DNA of 64,000 nucleotides, from the IMG/VR virus record IMGVR_UViG_3300025030_000011, positions 1 to 64,000 of that record; one strand, written 5' to 3'. Both the position numbers and the translations under genes were made by a program. The notes beneath the pieces were generated by a model that was given only the letters and a program-made list of their open reading frames with translations, searched no databases and had not been told where the DNA came from. This DNA comes from a virus. Shown one piece after another: positions 17,500 through 24,902 of this stretch (positions are counted from its first letter, which is position 1; the number at the start of each line of letters is the position of its first letter).

Positions 17500-18634
17500 A
17501 ACGCCTCTTTCGATCTAGTTTCAAATTGTCTTCAATAGTTTTCCAGACTTTACCTACTAAATGCTTAAGTTGTGATTCAAAATCTTTATCTTCAATCAGG
17601 TCTATTAATTTATTTCTGGTTAAAGGTTCTTTTGCAAAGTAACCTTTTGTATCAATCTTAGTACCACCTTTCCAAAACTCTTCTTCAATCAGAAAGTCAA
17701 TGCAACTCCCAATGTCGTCAATTCCCATGTCGTAGAAAATTGGAATTTCGACTTCTCTACATTTACCTGTAATCTTATTCTTTGTTACTTTAACAATACA
17801 CTTAACACCAATCACTCTGTTGCCTGTACCTTTTAGTTTACCTCCATTTGCCGTCCAGAGTTCGTGAGTAGCATAAAATTTAAGTGCCTTACCTCCTGAT
17901 CTAGTTTTCTTCTCAAAAGACATTGGGTTAATGTTATCTCTTGTTTGGGATATAATCAAAAGGATTGAATCAGACTTTTCAAGTTTCCCGCAACAGTCTT
18001 TCAGAATATCACTATTCTTTTTAGCTTTTGCCATTCCGTAACTACCTGATACATCTTTTACCGCTTTAGCGTCTTCTCCTTCTTTTGCTTTCTCTAAAGC
18101 CTTTCGTTTCTTTTCATGATTCTTCATAAACTCTTCCATTTTTTTCTGATCTGCTTCAGAATCTAAAGCATCCATAGAATCAAGAATATAAATGAAAGGG
18201 TTTATTTTAGCTAATGCTTTCCTAAGATTAACATGGAAATCTTCAATAGTTTCACTAGGGCAATCTTCACCTTTAAGTATAGCAGGGGGTTCTATTCGTT
18301 TTGCTGTTTTCTTACCAAATAGTTTTGGAATATCAAACATATTTGCATGTTCAGCATCGTCCATAATTAATCTGAAATCATCATAGTCTTCATCATTAGC
18401 AGCTTCAGCAAATGTAGTTAAAGCTAAAAATGTTTTACCTGAAGAACTATCCCCGATAATATTTGCCATTTTACCTTTTTGCCAACCGCAATTAATGTTA
18501 TCGGTTAAGGCAAGATTCAATAATGTGCTTCCTGTGGAAATAAATTCTTCTGTGTTAAAATGTGTATTTTCTACTTCTTTAGTTGCTCTTTTTTCTATTT
18601 GGGATTTTAAACTTGTTCCGCTTGTTCTTCCCAC
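17492..18634 (-). CDS. RecA/UvsX-like recombinase
   Basis: 380 residues from a GTG preceded by AGGGGG. Visible motifs are STGSTLLN, Walker A GDSSSGKT, a MDDAEH acidic segment, Walker B-like IYILDSMDAL and the L2-type ISQTRDNI. Strand exchange for repair and recombination-dependent replication is the expected role, alongside SbcCD, the UvsY-like protein and SSB. A charged insertion (residues about 155-190) separates Walker B from the DNA-binding loops. The N-terminus MGRTSG belongs to the shared tag group. Confidence 0.88.
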   Translation of the reverse strand: MGRTSGTSLKSQIEKRATKEVENTHFNTEEFISTGSTLLNLALTDNINCGWQKGKMANIIGDSSSGKTFLALTTFAEAANDEDYDDFRLIMDDAEHANMFDIPKLFGKKTAKRIEPPAILKGEDCPSETIEDFHVNLRKALAKINPFIYILDSMDALDSEADQKKMEEFMKNHEKKRKALEKAKEGEDAKAVKDVSGSYGMAKAKKNSDILKDCCGKLEKSDSILLIISQTRDNINPMSFEKKTRSGGKALKFYATHELWTANGGKLKGTGNRVIGVKCIVKVTKNKITGKCREVEIPIFYDMGIDDIGSCIDFLIEEEFWKGGTKIDTKGYFAKEPLTRNKLIDLIEDKDFESQLKHLVGKVWKTIEDNLKLDRKRRYE

Positions 18635-18643
18635 AATAACCCC

Positions 18644-18901
18644 CTATTTGTTTTTCCTTTTCTTAGTAACAATATTTTTACGATCATCTAACACAGCTTT
18701 CCCAGAAATAAAGTTTATAAACAACTCTTCAAATATAAACCACTGACAACCTAATCCCCCAGGCTGATGCCCCAACTTATGTTTTAAACACCACTCAATC
18801 AATGTTGGTTTAGTTATATTGATTCCGTATTTTTCAGCTATCAAAATAGCTTCATTCATCTTTATTTTTTTTATTGATTCATATTTAATGTAGTCTAACA
18901 T
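18644..18901 (-). CDS. Small helix-turn-helix protein (excisionase/MerR-like fold)
   Basis: 85 residues; GGGGAAGAC precedes the ATG. The segment AILIAEKYGINITKPTLIEW, followed by a wing-like HQPGG, resembles winged-helix excisionase-type domains. It lies 9 bp before UvsX/RecA and just after a terminator, so it may begin a transcription unit. It could be a regulator or DNA-architecture protein. An internal Met near residue 15 is a possible alternative start. Confidence 0.6.
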   Translation of the reverse strand: MLDYIKYESIKKIKMNEAILIAEKYGINITKPTLIEWCLKHKLGHQPGGLGCQWFIFEELFINFISGKAVLDDRKNIVTKKRKNK

Positions 18902-18934
18902 GTCTTCCCCATTTTTAGTTTTCCTTTAGATATA

Positions 18935-18976
18935 AAAATAGGGATGATACGCTTTAACACATACCACCCCTATTTT
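18935..18976 (-). terminator. Rho-independent terminator (minus strand)
   Basis: A 16-bp stem (18,935-18,950 / 18,961-18,976) with a 10-nt loop. Three of the pairs are G.U wobbles that form only in the minus-strand RNA, and the stem ends in a TTTTTATAT run in that direction. It follows the structured RNA at 19.0-19.1 kb and lies upstream of the HTH gene. Confidence 0.8.
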
Positions 18977-19004
18977 CAGGATACATTTCTTTTGTTAATT
19001 TGAA

Positions 19005-19132
19005 TTACAGGATAAAACTTATATCAACATGCGTGACGGGGTTAAACCCACATTTTCATTTTCGACTAGCTACTTCTTACTAATGTTTATGTCGTGACCG
19101 CCTCCAGCTTGTCCTTGGGTTTTATCCTGTAA
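19005..19132 (-). ncRNA. Structured RNA candidate closed by a perfect 14-bp helix
   Basis: TTACAGGATAAAAC at 19,005-19,018 and its exact complement at 19,119-19,132 close a 100-nt internal region. Inside, on the minus strand, there are two related segments, CGGTCACGACAT and CCGTCACGCAT, and a GGGTTTAACCC hairpin. The region has no ORF and sits between the SSB stop and a terminator, so it is either a 3' UTR structure or a processed small RNA. It does not match any riboswitch class that I recognise. No clear promoter of its own is visible. Confidence 0.6.
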
Positions 19133-19137
19133 ACTGT

Positions 19138-20481
19138 TTACCCTTTAGCTTTTTTGCATTTCTTCCACAAATCACACTCAAAACATTCATCAAATTCATC
19201 ACAGTCTTCTCCAAATGTGCCCTTCTTGACGGGGCATACTTGTTCATCTTCACCTTTAGCTTTGCTTTTGGGCTTTTCTCCAGGTTCTTCCTCTTTAGCT
19301 TTTCTACTACGTTTAGGAGGTTCTTCCTCTTCTTTTTTCTTCTTTTTCTTAGGCGCTTCAGCTATAACAATCGTTACATCTGCGATCTTGAATGTTTGTT
19401 CATCACCATCAGCATCTTCAATTGTAATTTTCTTTGAAGTAAGAGTGGTAACAGTTCCAGTAGCTTCATCACCATCTTCATCTGTTATAGTTACATAAGC
19501 CCCTTCTTCGGGTTCATAGTCTTCAGGCTCCGGTTCTTTCTCTTCACTCTTACGACTACGCTTTGGAGCTTCTTCCTCTTCTTCTACGGCTTTCTTTTTA
19601 CGTTTAGGCGTATCTTCTTCGGGTTCCTCTTCTTTTGCCTTCCTAGAGCGTTTGGGTGCTTCCTCTTCAGGTTCTTCTTTGCTCTTGCGGCTACGTTTAG
19701 GCGGGTCATTGTCTTCTTCATCTTTTTCATCTTCTACTTCAAGGAATATCTTTTCCAGTTCATCATATGATTTAACATCAAGGATTGAATCAAGATCAAA
19801 ACAATCTTCCAAAATATTTTCATCGTAATCACCACGATTTTCAAAATCTATACGATCCGCAAAAGGAAATGGTTTATTGTTAGGCCCATCACCTATTGTT
19901 TTTTCATCAAAACGAATAGTAAGGGTAGCTCCACCTTCAAGCAATGCAAAACCTGATCTATCTTTTCTTGTACTATCCCTAATTTCCTTTTCAAGCAAAT
20001 CACCAACAAGAGGATATGAACTATTCCAAATCTGAATACCTTTCTTTTCTTCTGTTGCATCTGTTATATTAATAATGTTTCTAAGTTCACGTACCCTAGC
20101 TTTCAGTTTACCGGCAAGGGCTTTAGATTCTGCTGTGCCTTCTGCATACAAAGCGGCTCTTGCTTCACAGATAGGGCATTTTTCCCCGATAGTTTTACGG
20201 CAAAGGTATTTTTTGTTCGATGCACCTACTTGGTCATGGGCATATATTAATCGCCTATGAAACAAATCACCTTTTTCCAAACCATCAGGATTGCCTTTAG
20301 GTTTAGTTACTTCATAAGGGATTACATCTATTTCATAAGTACCTTTTTTGGGATTAAAGTATTGAACTTTAGTTTTTTCAGGAATAATTAGGTAGGGATA
20401 AAAACCAGAACTTTCTGCTTCTGCTGCCCTTTGTTTTGTTTTGTCTCTCATTTTCTGGGAACGATCATTACTTTTTGCCAT
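19138..20481 (-). CDS. Single-stranded DNA-binding protein with long polyampholytic tail
   Basis: 447 residues from the ATG at 20,481 (GGAGATATATACTGC upstream). The N-terminal 215 residues resemble phage gp32-type SSBs: FYPYLIIPEKTKVQYF, then a CRK...EKCPIC zinc-type segment. The remainder is low complexity: several PKRSRK blocks alternate with poly-Glu stretches. A small beta domain (AYVTITDEDGDEATGTVTTL) interrupts it, and a Cys-rich end (CPVKKG to CFECDLWKKC) finishes it. SSB tails normally recruit replication partners; the alternating basic/acidic blocks are unusual. Confidence 0.78.
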   Translation of the reverse strand: MAKSNDRSQKMRDKTKQRAAEAESSGFYPYLIIPEKTKVQYFNPKKGTYEIDVIPYEVTKPKGNPDGLEKGDLFHRRLIYAHDQVGASNKKYLCRKTIGEKCPICEARAALYAEGTAESKALAGKLKARVRELRNIINITDATEEKKGIQIWNSSYPLVGDLLEKEIRDSTRKDRSGFALLEGGATLTIRFDEKTIGDGPNNKPFPFADRIDFENRGDYDENILEDCFDLDSILDVKSYDELEKIFLEVEDEKDEEDNDPPKRSRKSKEEPEEEAPKRSRKAKEEEPEEDTPKRKKKAVEEEEEAPKRSRKSEEKEPEPEDYEPEEGAYVTITDEDGDEATGTVTTLTSKKITIEDADGDEQTFKIADVTIVIAEAPKKKKKKEEEEPPKRSRKAKEEEPGEKPKSKAKGEDEQVCPVKKGTFGEDCDEFDECFECDLWKKCKKAKG

Positions 20482-20587
20482 GCAGTATATATCTCCTTTA
20501 GGTAGGTTTGTTTTTAAATTAAATTGGGGTACTCGATGCGAGATAGGCACGTTACTAGTTCCCGACTTTCCCCCAAACTTTACAACC

Positions 20588-20863
20588 TTATTTCTTCTTA
20601 GCTTTTTTCTTTGTTTCCAAAACAACTACCGTTTCTTTAGCTGCTTTGAAATGCAACTTTGATTTAGCCGGGATTTCAACTGAATCACCAGTTGCGGGAT
20701 TACGCCCTGTCCTTGCTTCACTTGTAGTACGTGAAAATGTACCAAAACCACGAATGATTACTTTGTCTCCATCTTCTACAAGTATAAGAATACTATTAAA
20801 TATTTCTTCTACTACGTCTTTCTTTACTCCTGCTTCTTTGCCCAACTCTGCCAATCCAGCCAT
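20588..20863 (-). CDS. HU-family DNA-binding protein
   Basis: 91 residues, the usual HU length. The flank motif GFGTFSRTTSEARTGRNPATG is the canonical beta-arm region with the intercalating Pro. The C-terminus has a lysine-rich tail. It bends DNA and could assist replication initiation, recombination or genome condensation. The ATG is preceded by TTGGAGG. Confidence 0.95.
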   Translation of the reverse strand: MAGLAELGKEAGVKKDVVEEIFNSILILVEDGDKVIIRGFGTFSRTTSEARTGRNPATGDSVEIPAKSKLHFKAAKETVVVLETKKKAKKK

Positions 20864-20894
20864 TGTGTTTCCTCCAAGGGATATAAATTACGTC

Positions 20895-21098
20895 CTAAGA
20901 CGCTTGCTGCATACTTTGTTTAAACATGAAGCTGTAATAACCTTTTGCTTTGTGATTCATCTCTCTCCAAAATTCTTTAGTTCTTTTAAAATGTTTGTCG
21001 TTATACTCCTTTCCTTTACTTTTATAACTATCATCATGCAATGCCCCAAAAGTTTTGATATGGGCTTTCTTCAAAAGCTTTACTGTTTTACCTCGCAT
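20895..21098 (-). CDS. Small basic protein, unknown
   Basis: 67 residues, Lys/His-rich with aromatic residues, AAAAGGAG before the ATG. No recognised domain. It lies between HU and the GC-rich island. Possibly nucleic-acid binding by charge alone. Confidence 0.55.
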   Translation of the reverse strand: MRGKTVKLLKKAHIKTFGALHDDSYKSKGKEYNDKHFKRTKEFWREMNHKAKGYYSFMFKQSMQQAS

Positions 21099-21177
21099 TC
21101 TATCTCCTTTTTAATTGAAATAGTAAATACCCCGCCGCCTAAAGTTTTCGAGCCGTCAAGCGGGTGATGGTATTATG

Positions 21178-21384
21178 TTATGCGGTTCTCGCTACCGTCA
21201 GCGCTGCTGTTATCATATCCAACTCTTCCCACCGGAACGCCCCGGCCATCATCAACCGGCAATCTTCACCGTGTACCATAATGTTTGCACCTTCCAGGCT
21301 GCTCCAGGTGTTGACCGTCACGAAAACACCGTGACCTTTCATTAATATTTCCTTGCTGTCTTTGATGATTGTTTGCAGTTTCAT
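21178..21384 (-). CDS. Small protein on GC-rich island, unknown
   Basis: 68 residues with codon usage much richer in G+C than the neighbours. No transmembrane segment or known motif; the C-terminal half is helical. Its ATG overlaps the stop of the upstream island gene (ATGA). Probably acquired together with it. Confidence 0.55.
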   Translation of the reverse strand: MKLQTIIKDSKEILMKGHGVFVTVNTWSSLEGANIMVHGEDCRLMMAGAFRWEELDMITAALTVARTA

Positions 21385-21539
21385 GCCTTCCTCTTTTTTA
21401 GGTCGTCATACCATCTGATAGCCTCACACTGTTCACACCAGCATTGCCCCCCACGCGGAGGAAATTGAACATGGTCTTGTACGGTCTTTGCCAACTTCAC
21501 TATTTTTCTGAGCAGTGCCAACTCTTCTTTGACAGTCAT
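21381..21539 (-). CDS. Small Cys-containing protein on GC-rich island
   Basis: 52 residues. An amphipathic helix is followed by GGQCWCEQCEA, a C-x-C-x2-C metal-type cluster. The first ATG after the AGGAG (at 21,560) opens a 6-codon leader (MLCGVL) whose TGA overlaps this ATG, so coupled re-initiation is possible. Function unknown. Confidence 0.5.
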   Translation of the reverse strand: MTVKEELALLRKIVKLAKTVQDHVQFPPRGGQCWCEQCEAIRWYDDLKKRKA

Positions 21540-21561
21540 AAAACCCCGCATAACATAATCG

Positions 21562-22119
21562 TTATCTCCTTTTCATTTTATCTTTAATTCTATCTTGTAC
21601 CGATTTACTCTTATCTACTTTCCATTGTTCAATTGCTTCTGGGCCTATATCACGTGGTTCTTGCGGTTCTCCGTTATACTCTTGCCCTCTTAGTCTCACT
21701 TCATTTTCCAAAGCCGATTTCCTAGCTTGGAATGCAAATATTACATTAGTCATAAGGTCTGAATAATACTCAGCTTCAATAGATGCCTTTTTAACCTCCT
21801 TATAATCAGAATGATCTCTATAATATGCTTCCACATTAGGTGCTGTAGGTTTAATACCTTTTCCCATTACTTCTGGGTTTTCATTTGCTTCTTTGATTAA
21901 TTGACTACGCATAGTTTTAACACGTTCATCTGCCAACTTTGCTCTTTTGTTTGCTGAAGCTGCTTCTTTAGCATACTTCATAAATGTTTGGGCATGTGTC
22001 GCAAATTCAAAATCAAGTCTTATCAAATCAATTTCAAGGTCATTTTCATAATCAAACCCTTCTCTCTTACATTCTTTTTCTTCACTTTCTATTTGTTTCC
22101 GTCCTGTTGATCTGGGCAT
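21562..22119 (-). CDS. UvsY-like recombination mediator candidate
   Basis: 185 residues, almost all helical. It resembles a phage family often annotated as a UvsY-like or recombination-mediator protein: a TMRSQLIKEAN segment, then PTAPNVEAYYRDHSDYKEVK (a TE-x2-I-x-A-type motif), then a helix with AFQARKSALENEVRL. It would load the UvsX/RecA recombinase onto SSB-coated DNA. The N-terminus MPRSTGRK belongs to the shared tag group. The assignment is by pattern only. Confidence 0.6.
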   Translation of the reverse strand: MPRSTGRKQIESEEKECKREGFDYENDLEIDLIRLDFEFATHAQTFMKYAKEAASANKRAKLADERVKTMRSQLIKEANENPEVMGKGIKPTAPNVEAYYRDHSDYKEVKKASIEAEYYSDLMTNVIFAFQARKSALENEVRLRGQEYNGEPQEPRDIGPEAIEQWKVDKSKSVQDRIKDKMKRR

Positions 22120-22276
22120 TATTTTTCCTTTCTTGTGCTAATCTATCTTTAATTGCAGTCCAAATAAATGCAGATATATTATCACTTCCAACAAGGTTCT
22201 TCATTTCATCATATTCAGTATCGCTCAATCGGCAAGACACAACATTATATCTAGGGTATTCTTTCATCTTTCCCAA
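22082..22276 (-). CDS. Ribbon-helix-helix-like small protein
   Basis: 64 residues. NVVSCRLSDTEYDEMKNLVG followed by a NISAFIWTAIKDRL helix has the pattern of an RHH (CopG/Arc-like) DNA-binding domain. The TTG at 22,276 has AGGAG 7 bases upstream; the ATG 9 bases further in is less well placed. The 3' end overlaps the UvsY-like gene by 38 bp. Likely a transcriptional regulator. Confidence 0.6.
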   Translation of the reverse strand: MGKMKEYPRYNVVSCRLSDTEYDEMKNLVGSDNISAFIWTAIKDRLAQERKNNAQINRTETNRK

Positions 22277-22288
22277 TTTATTTCTCCT

Positions 22289-22513
22289 TTAACGACAATG
22301 ACAATTATAACAATCAGGTAAAGCCCTTATATGTGAGGCTTGACACAAGTTTGGAGAATCTTCAGGTGTAGGTTTGGTGGGAATAATAATTATCATGATA
22401 CAAAACAGTATCAATACAATTATTATTTGAATGATATTATTTCGGAGTTTTTTTCTTTTGCGTTTTAGTTGTGCTTGGTAAGAGTATTCTCTGGAGAAAT
22501 CTGAAAAGTGCAT
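22289..22513 (-). CDS. Small membrane protein
   Basis: 74 residues from the ATG at 22,513 (AGGAGG 8 bases upstream). A basic stretch (QLKRKRKKLRNN) precedes one hydrophobic segment (IIQIIIVLILFCIMIIII), then a short tail with CYNCHC. Topology would place the N-terminus inside. It is the first gene after a good promoter. Function unknown. Confidence 0.6.
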   Translation of the reverse strand: MHFSDFSREYSYQAQLKRKRKKLRNNIIQIIIVLILFCIMIIIIPTKPTPEDSPNLCQASHIRALPDCYNCHCR

Positions 22514-22558
22514 TTTGAAACCTCCTATAAAAATCAATAAATACAATTCATGTTTACG

Positions 22559-22587
22559 CTTATAATCCTTTGTTATATGACTGTCAA
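22559..22587 (-). promoter_or_regulatory. Sigma-70-type promoter
   Basis: On the minus strand TTGACA (22,582-22,587), a 17-bp spacer and TATAAG (22,559-22,564). It lies in the gap after the clamp loader gene and reads into the membrane protein gene at 22,513 and onward toward HU, SSB and UvsX. Confidence 0.8.
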
Positions 22588-22621
22588 GAAAAAAGTTTAC
22601 AGGGTTAATATTTTTTACAGA

Positions 22622-23536
22622 CTATCCGCAAACTACAGAATAAGCAGCTTTTGTGATACCTACTTTACCTGTATTATATGTATTTTCACTAAAGCAATCT
22701 ATAATTAACCATGCTCTAGGATTGTCACTTTTCAACAAAACTTGGTTACAGTAACCCAAAATTGCATACCTACTTGTTTCTGGTTCTGTTGATAATGTAG
22801 ATATTATTTTAGCAATACTTTCCCATTTAGATTTTGGATCAAGCAATGCTCTACAAAGGTCTATTATTTGTGCTTCAGATTCAGCCGATTGTTCAGCAGC
22901 AGCTAGCATCTCTTTAGAAGGTAGATCAATCACCCTTTCTAATTGCTTCAATGCGGCTCTTGGATGCCCTTGTGCATCGTTTACAATCCTTTTTAATACA
23001 TCAGCCGGGACTTTCTTTTCTTCCCCCTCTACAACCTCTTCCAGCATCTCTAGCATTTCATCGTCTGACAAAGGTTTGACTTCAAATATTGTGCATCTGT
23101 CTTTAAACGTCTTAATCAGTTTTTGCGGGTCTGTGGTTGAAAAAATAAAGAAAGCATGTTCCGGGGGTTCTTCTAAAGTCTTGAGTAAAGCCTCTTGAGA
23201 CTTATCGGTCAAACGATGGGCTTCATCCATGAACCAAATTCTTACATCACCCTTCATAGGCGGATAATGAACATTCTTTGCTAACTCTCTTGCTTCTTCA
23301 ACTTTCCCATATACTGCGGCATCTATTTCTTGAAACTCAAACGGATTACATTTCAAATGATTTGCTACTATACGGCCTAATGAAGTCTTACCACATCCTT
23401 TTGGGCCTGTAAAAAGATACACATGGGGGATAACCTTTTTAGGTTTTTTAAGTATAGTGCCTAATGATGATTTAAGTGCTTTGTTGCCGTATACTTCATT
23501 TAGATTTCTTGGGCGATAATCACTATCTAAAGACAA
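22622..23536 (-). CDS. DnaX/RFC-like clamp loader ATPase
   Basis: 304 residues. AAA+ motifs in order: RPRNLNEVYGN, Walker A GPKGCGKTS, Walker B IWFMDEAHRL (a DExH-type box), sensor 1 STTDPQKL, and the DRC (Ser-Arg-Cys-like) arginine finger. It loads the sliding clamp at 27,335-28,348 for the family B polymerase. Only one clamp loader subunit gene is seen, so it may work as a homo-oligomer or with host subunits. Confidence 0.88.
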   Translation of the reverse strand: MSLDSDYRPRNLNEVYGNKALKSSLGTILKKPKKVIPHVYLFTGPKGCGKTSLGRIVANHLKCNPFEFQEIDAAVYGKVEEARELAKNVHYPPMKGDVRIWFMDEAHRLTDKSQEALLKTLEEPPEHAFFIFSTTDPQKLIKTFKDRCTIFEVKPLSDDEMLEMLEEVVEGEEKKVPADVLKRIVNDAQGHPRAALKQLERVIDLPSKEMLAAAEQSAESEAQIIDLCRALLDPKSKWESIAKIISTLSTEPETSRYAILGYCNQVLLKSDNPRAWLIIDCFSENTYNTGKVGITKAAYSVVCG

Positions 23537-23537
23537 G

Positions 23538-24212
23538 TTAAACCTCCTTATTTATATCATCAAAAATAATAGGCATTTCTTTTTTAAATTCAGCAAGCAA
23601 AGGATACATAAGCCACTGCATTGATTCATCAGCATGGCTATCTGCACGTTGTTTAAATATATGTCTCCATTCTTCCAAATTTGCAGTAAGGATTACTTCT
23701 GTCTTTGCATCATTAGGTAGTATCCCTCTTGCTCTTTCAGGTTTCCAACCCTGCTTAACTAACGTATGATAAGATTCTTCAGCTTGTAACACTTGACTTA
23801 ACCACACTCTTGCACCGTTGCTTGGGGGATTTATATTAATTTCTGATTCATTATGATAAACCCCTTCAGGTATAGCATCATGTAAATAAAATGGTATTAC
23901 ATAAACAATTTCACCGTTATTCTTTTTACTATAATTACAATATCTTTGTGATTCTTGAAGAAAGTGAGCCAACCCATGTCTAACTAATTGGTGGGAGGTT
24001 CCCCTACTACAAATAAACCTAACGGTTGCTTGCTTATGCCTCAATATGGAATAATGATGTTTATCATTAACAATCATATCCATAAATTTTGTAGCTGATT
24101 CTAGGGTTATTCTATCTTCGCTTTTGTAACAATTTCTCCCAAATAATTCTAAATCAGTATAAAGATTTTCTGGGATATACTCAATTTTAAAACTAGGCTT
24201 TACTAACAACAT
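23538..24212 (-). CDS. thyX: Flavin-dependent thymidylate synthase ThyX
   Basis: 224 residues from the ATG at 24,212 (GGGAGAAAG upstream). The ThyX signature region reads RHGLAHFLQESQRY; the family motif RHRx7S is kept except that the third residue is Gly in place of Arg. It makes dTMP from dUMP with methylenetetrahydrofolate and FAD. It overlaps the DUF3310-like gene by 20 bp. Confidence 0.88.
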   Translation of the reverse strand: MLLVKPSFKIEYIPENLYTDLELFGRNCYKSEDRITLESATKFMDMIVNDKHHYSILRHKQATVRFICSRGTSHQLVRHGLAHFLQESQRYCNYSKKNNGEIVYVIPFYLHDAIPEGVYHNESEININPPSNGARVWLSQVLQAEESYHTLVKQGWKPERARGILPNDAKTEVILTANLEEWRHIFKQRADSHADESMQWLMYPLLAEFKKEMPIIFDDINKEV

Positions 24213-24423
24213 TTTCTTTCTCCCTTTTTTGAATTTCACGATTAATATACCAAATAGCTTTTTTCATATCTTCTATCACATCATTTTTTAAATCCGCTCT
24301 CCAAATATATTTGATTGCATTACCTAAGTTGAAACCCATATGTTCAACAACATCAATGCATTCTATCCCAGAAGGATGATTGTTATAATGCTTTGGATGA
24401 TTTACAGGGTCATGTTTACTCAT
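24193..24423 (-). CDS. DUF3310-like small protein
   Basis: 76 residues from the ATG at 24,423, with GGAGGAAAG directly upstream. The pattern VNHPKHY, then GIECIDV, then GNAIKYIWR and an end helix with AIWYINREI fits the DUF3310 family, common in phages and sometimes linked to T7 nucleotide-kinase-type proteins. Its place next to ThyX suggests nucleotide metabolism. Confidence 0.8.
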   Translation of the reverse strand: MSKHDPVNHPKHYNNHPSGIECIDVVEHMGFNLGNAIKYIWRADLKNDVIEDMKKAIWYINREIQKREKENVVSKA

Positions 24424-24560
24424 TCTTTCCTCCATTTCTTTGATAGATTATTTGATATAGCAACTAAAGCAAGAAATTGATAACACCAAATTAAAGTAAA
24501 CCAAAAACTCCATGCAGGATGCTCCATTAACATCTTCAATACAAATTCATAGAAATTCAT
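24420..24560 (-). CDS. Tiny single-pass membrane protein
   Basis: 46 residues from an ATG with GGAGGG upstream. One hydrophobic, Trp-rich segment (WSFWFTLIWCYQFLALVAI) and a basic C-terminus. The TGA overlaps the next start (ATG within GAATGAG). Function unknown. Confidence 0.6.
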   Translation of the reverse strand: MNFYEFVLKMLMEHPAWSFWFTLIWCYQFLALVAISNNLSKKWRKE

Positions 24561-24561
24561 T

Positions 24562-24900
24562 TTAAATCCCTCCTTTTAGAAATTGTGATTTTACATTTAT
24601 ACTTTGATTAAGCATATTAGCACTAAAAAGACGATCTTTTGGAATTTTATCATAAACCTTTACTTGTATCTGTTCTGGAGGCACTATCCATAAATGTAAT
24701 CTTTGTGCATATTCATTATGGTTTAGGTATTCAGATTGTTCCAAATATACATACTTTTTCAAATCCTCTAATAAATCGTCCAATGCTGACATATGCTCAA
24801 ATTTAACTTTCCTACCGTCTAAAGTTAATCTATGCTCAATTAAATCTTCTGGCCGAAAGCTCATTTCCCGACTTACGATCTCCACAGGATAATAGCTCAT
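24562..24900 (-). CDS. Unknown small protein beside the DNA polymerase
   Basis: 112 residues, mixed alpha/beta, no recognised motif. Adjacent by 2 bp to the polymerase gene, so the two are co-translated. No function assigned. Confidence 0.65.
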   Translation of the reverse strand: MSYYPVEIVSREMSFRPEDLIEHRLTLDGRKVKFEHMSALDDLLEDLKKYVYLEQSEYLNHNEYAQRLHLWIVPPEQIQVKVYDKIPKDRLFSANMLNQSINVKSQFLKGGI

Positions 24901-24902
24901 AT

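Larger units (their letters stand above)
21172..21559. repeat. GC-rich island bounded by perfect 14-bp inverted repeats
   Basis: ATTATGTTATGCGG at 21,172-21,185 and its exact complement at 21,546-21,559 flank a stretch that is clearly more GC-rich than its surroundings and holds two small genes. Each repeat touches a gene boundary: the stop of one, and the leader before the other. This looks like a horizontally acquired cassette or a small mobile insertion. No transposase is present inside, and I see no obvious target-site duplication. Confidence 0.55.

Noticed and set aside
20482-20587. N-terminal extension of the SSB to 20,625
   Set aside because: The extension overlaps the HU gene end, lacks a start signal, and the ATG at 20,481 has a good ribosome binding site.
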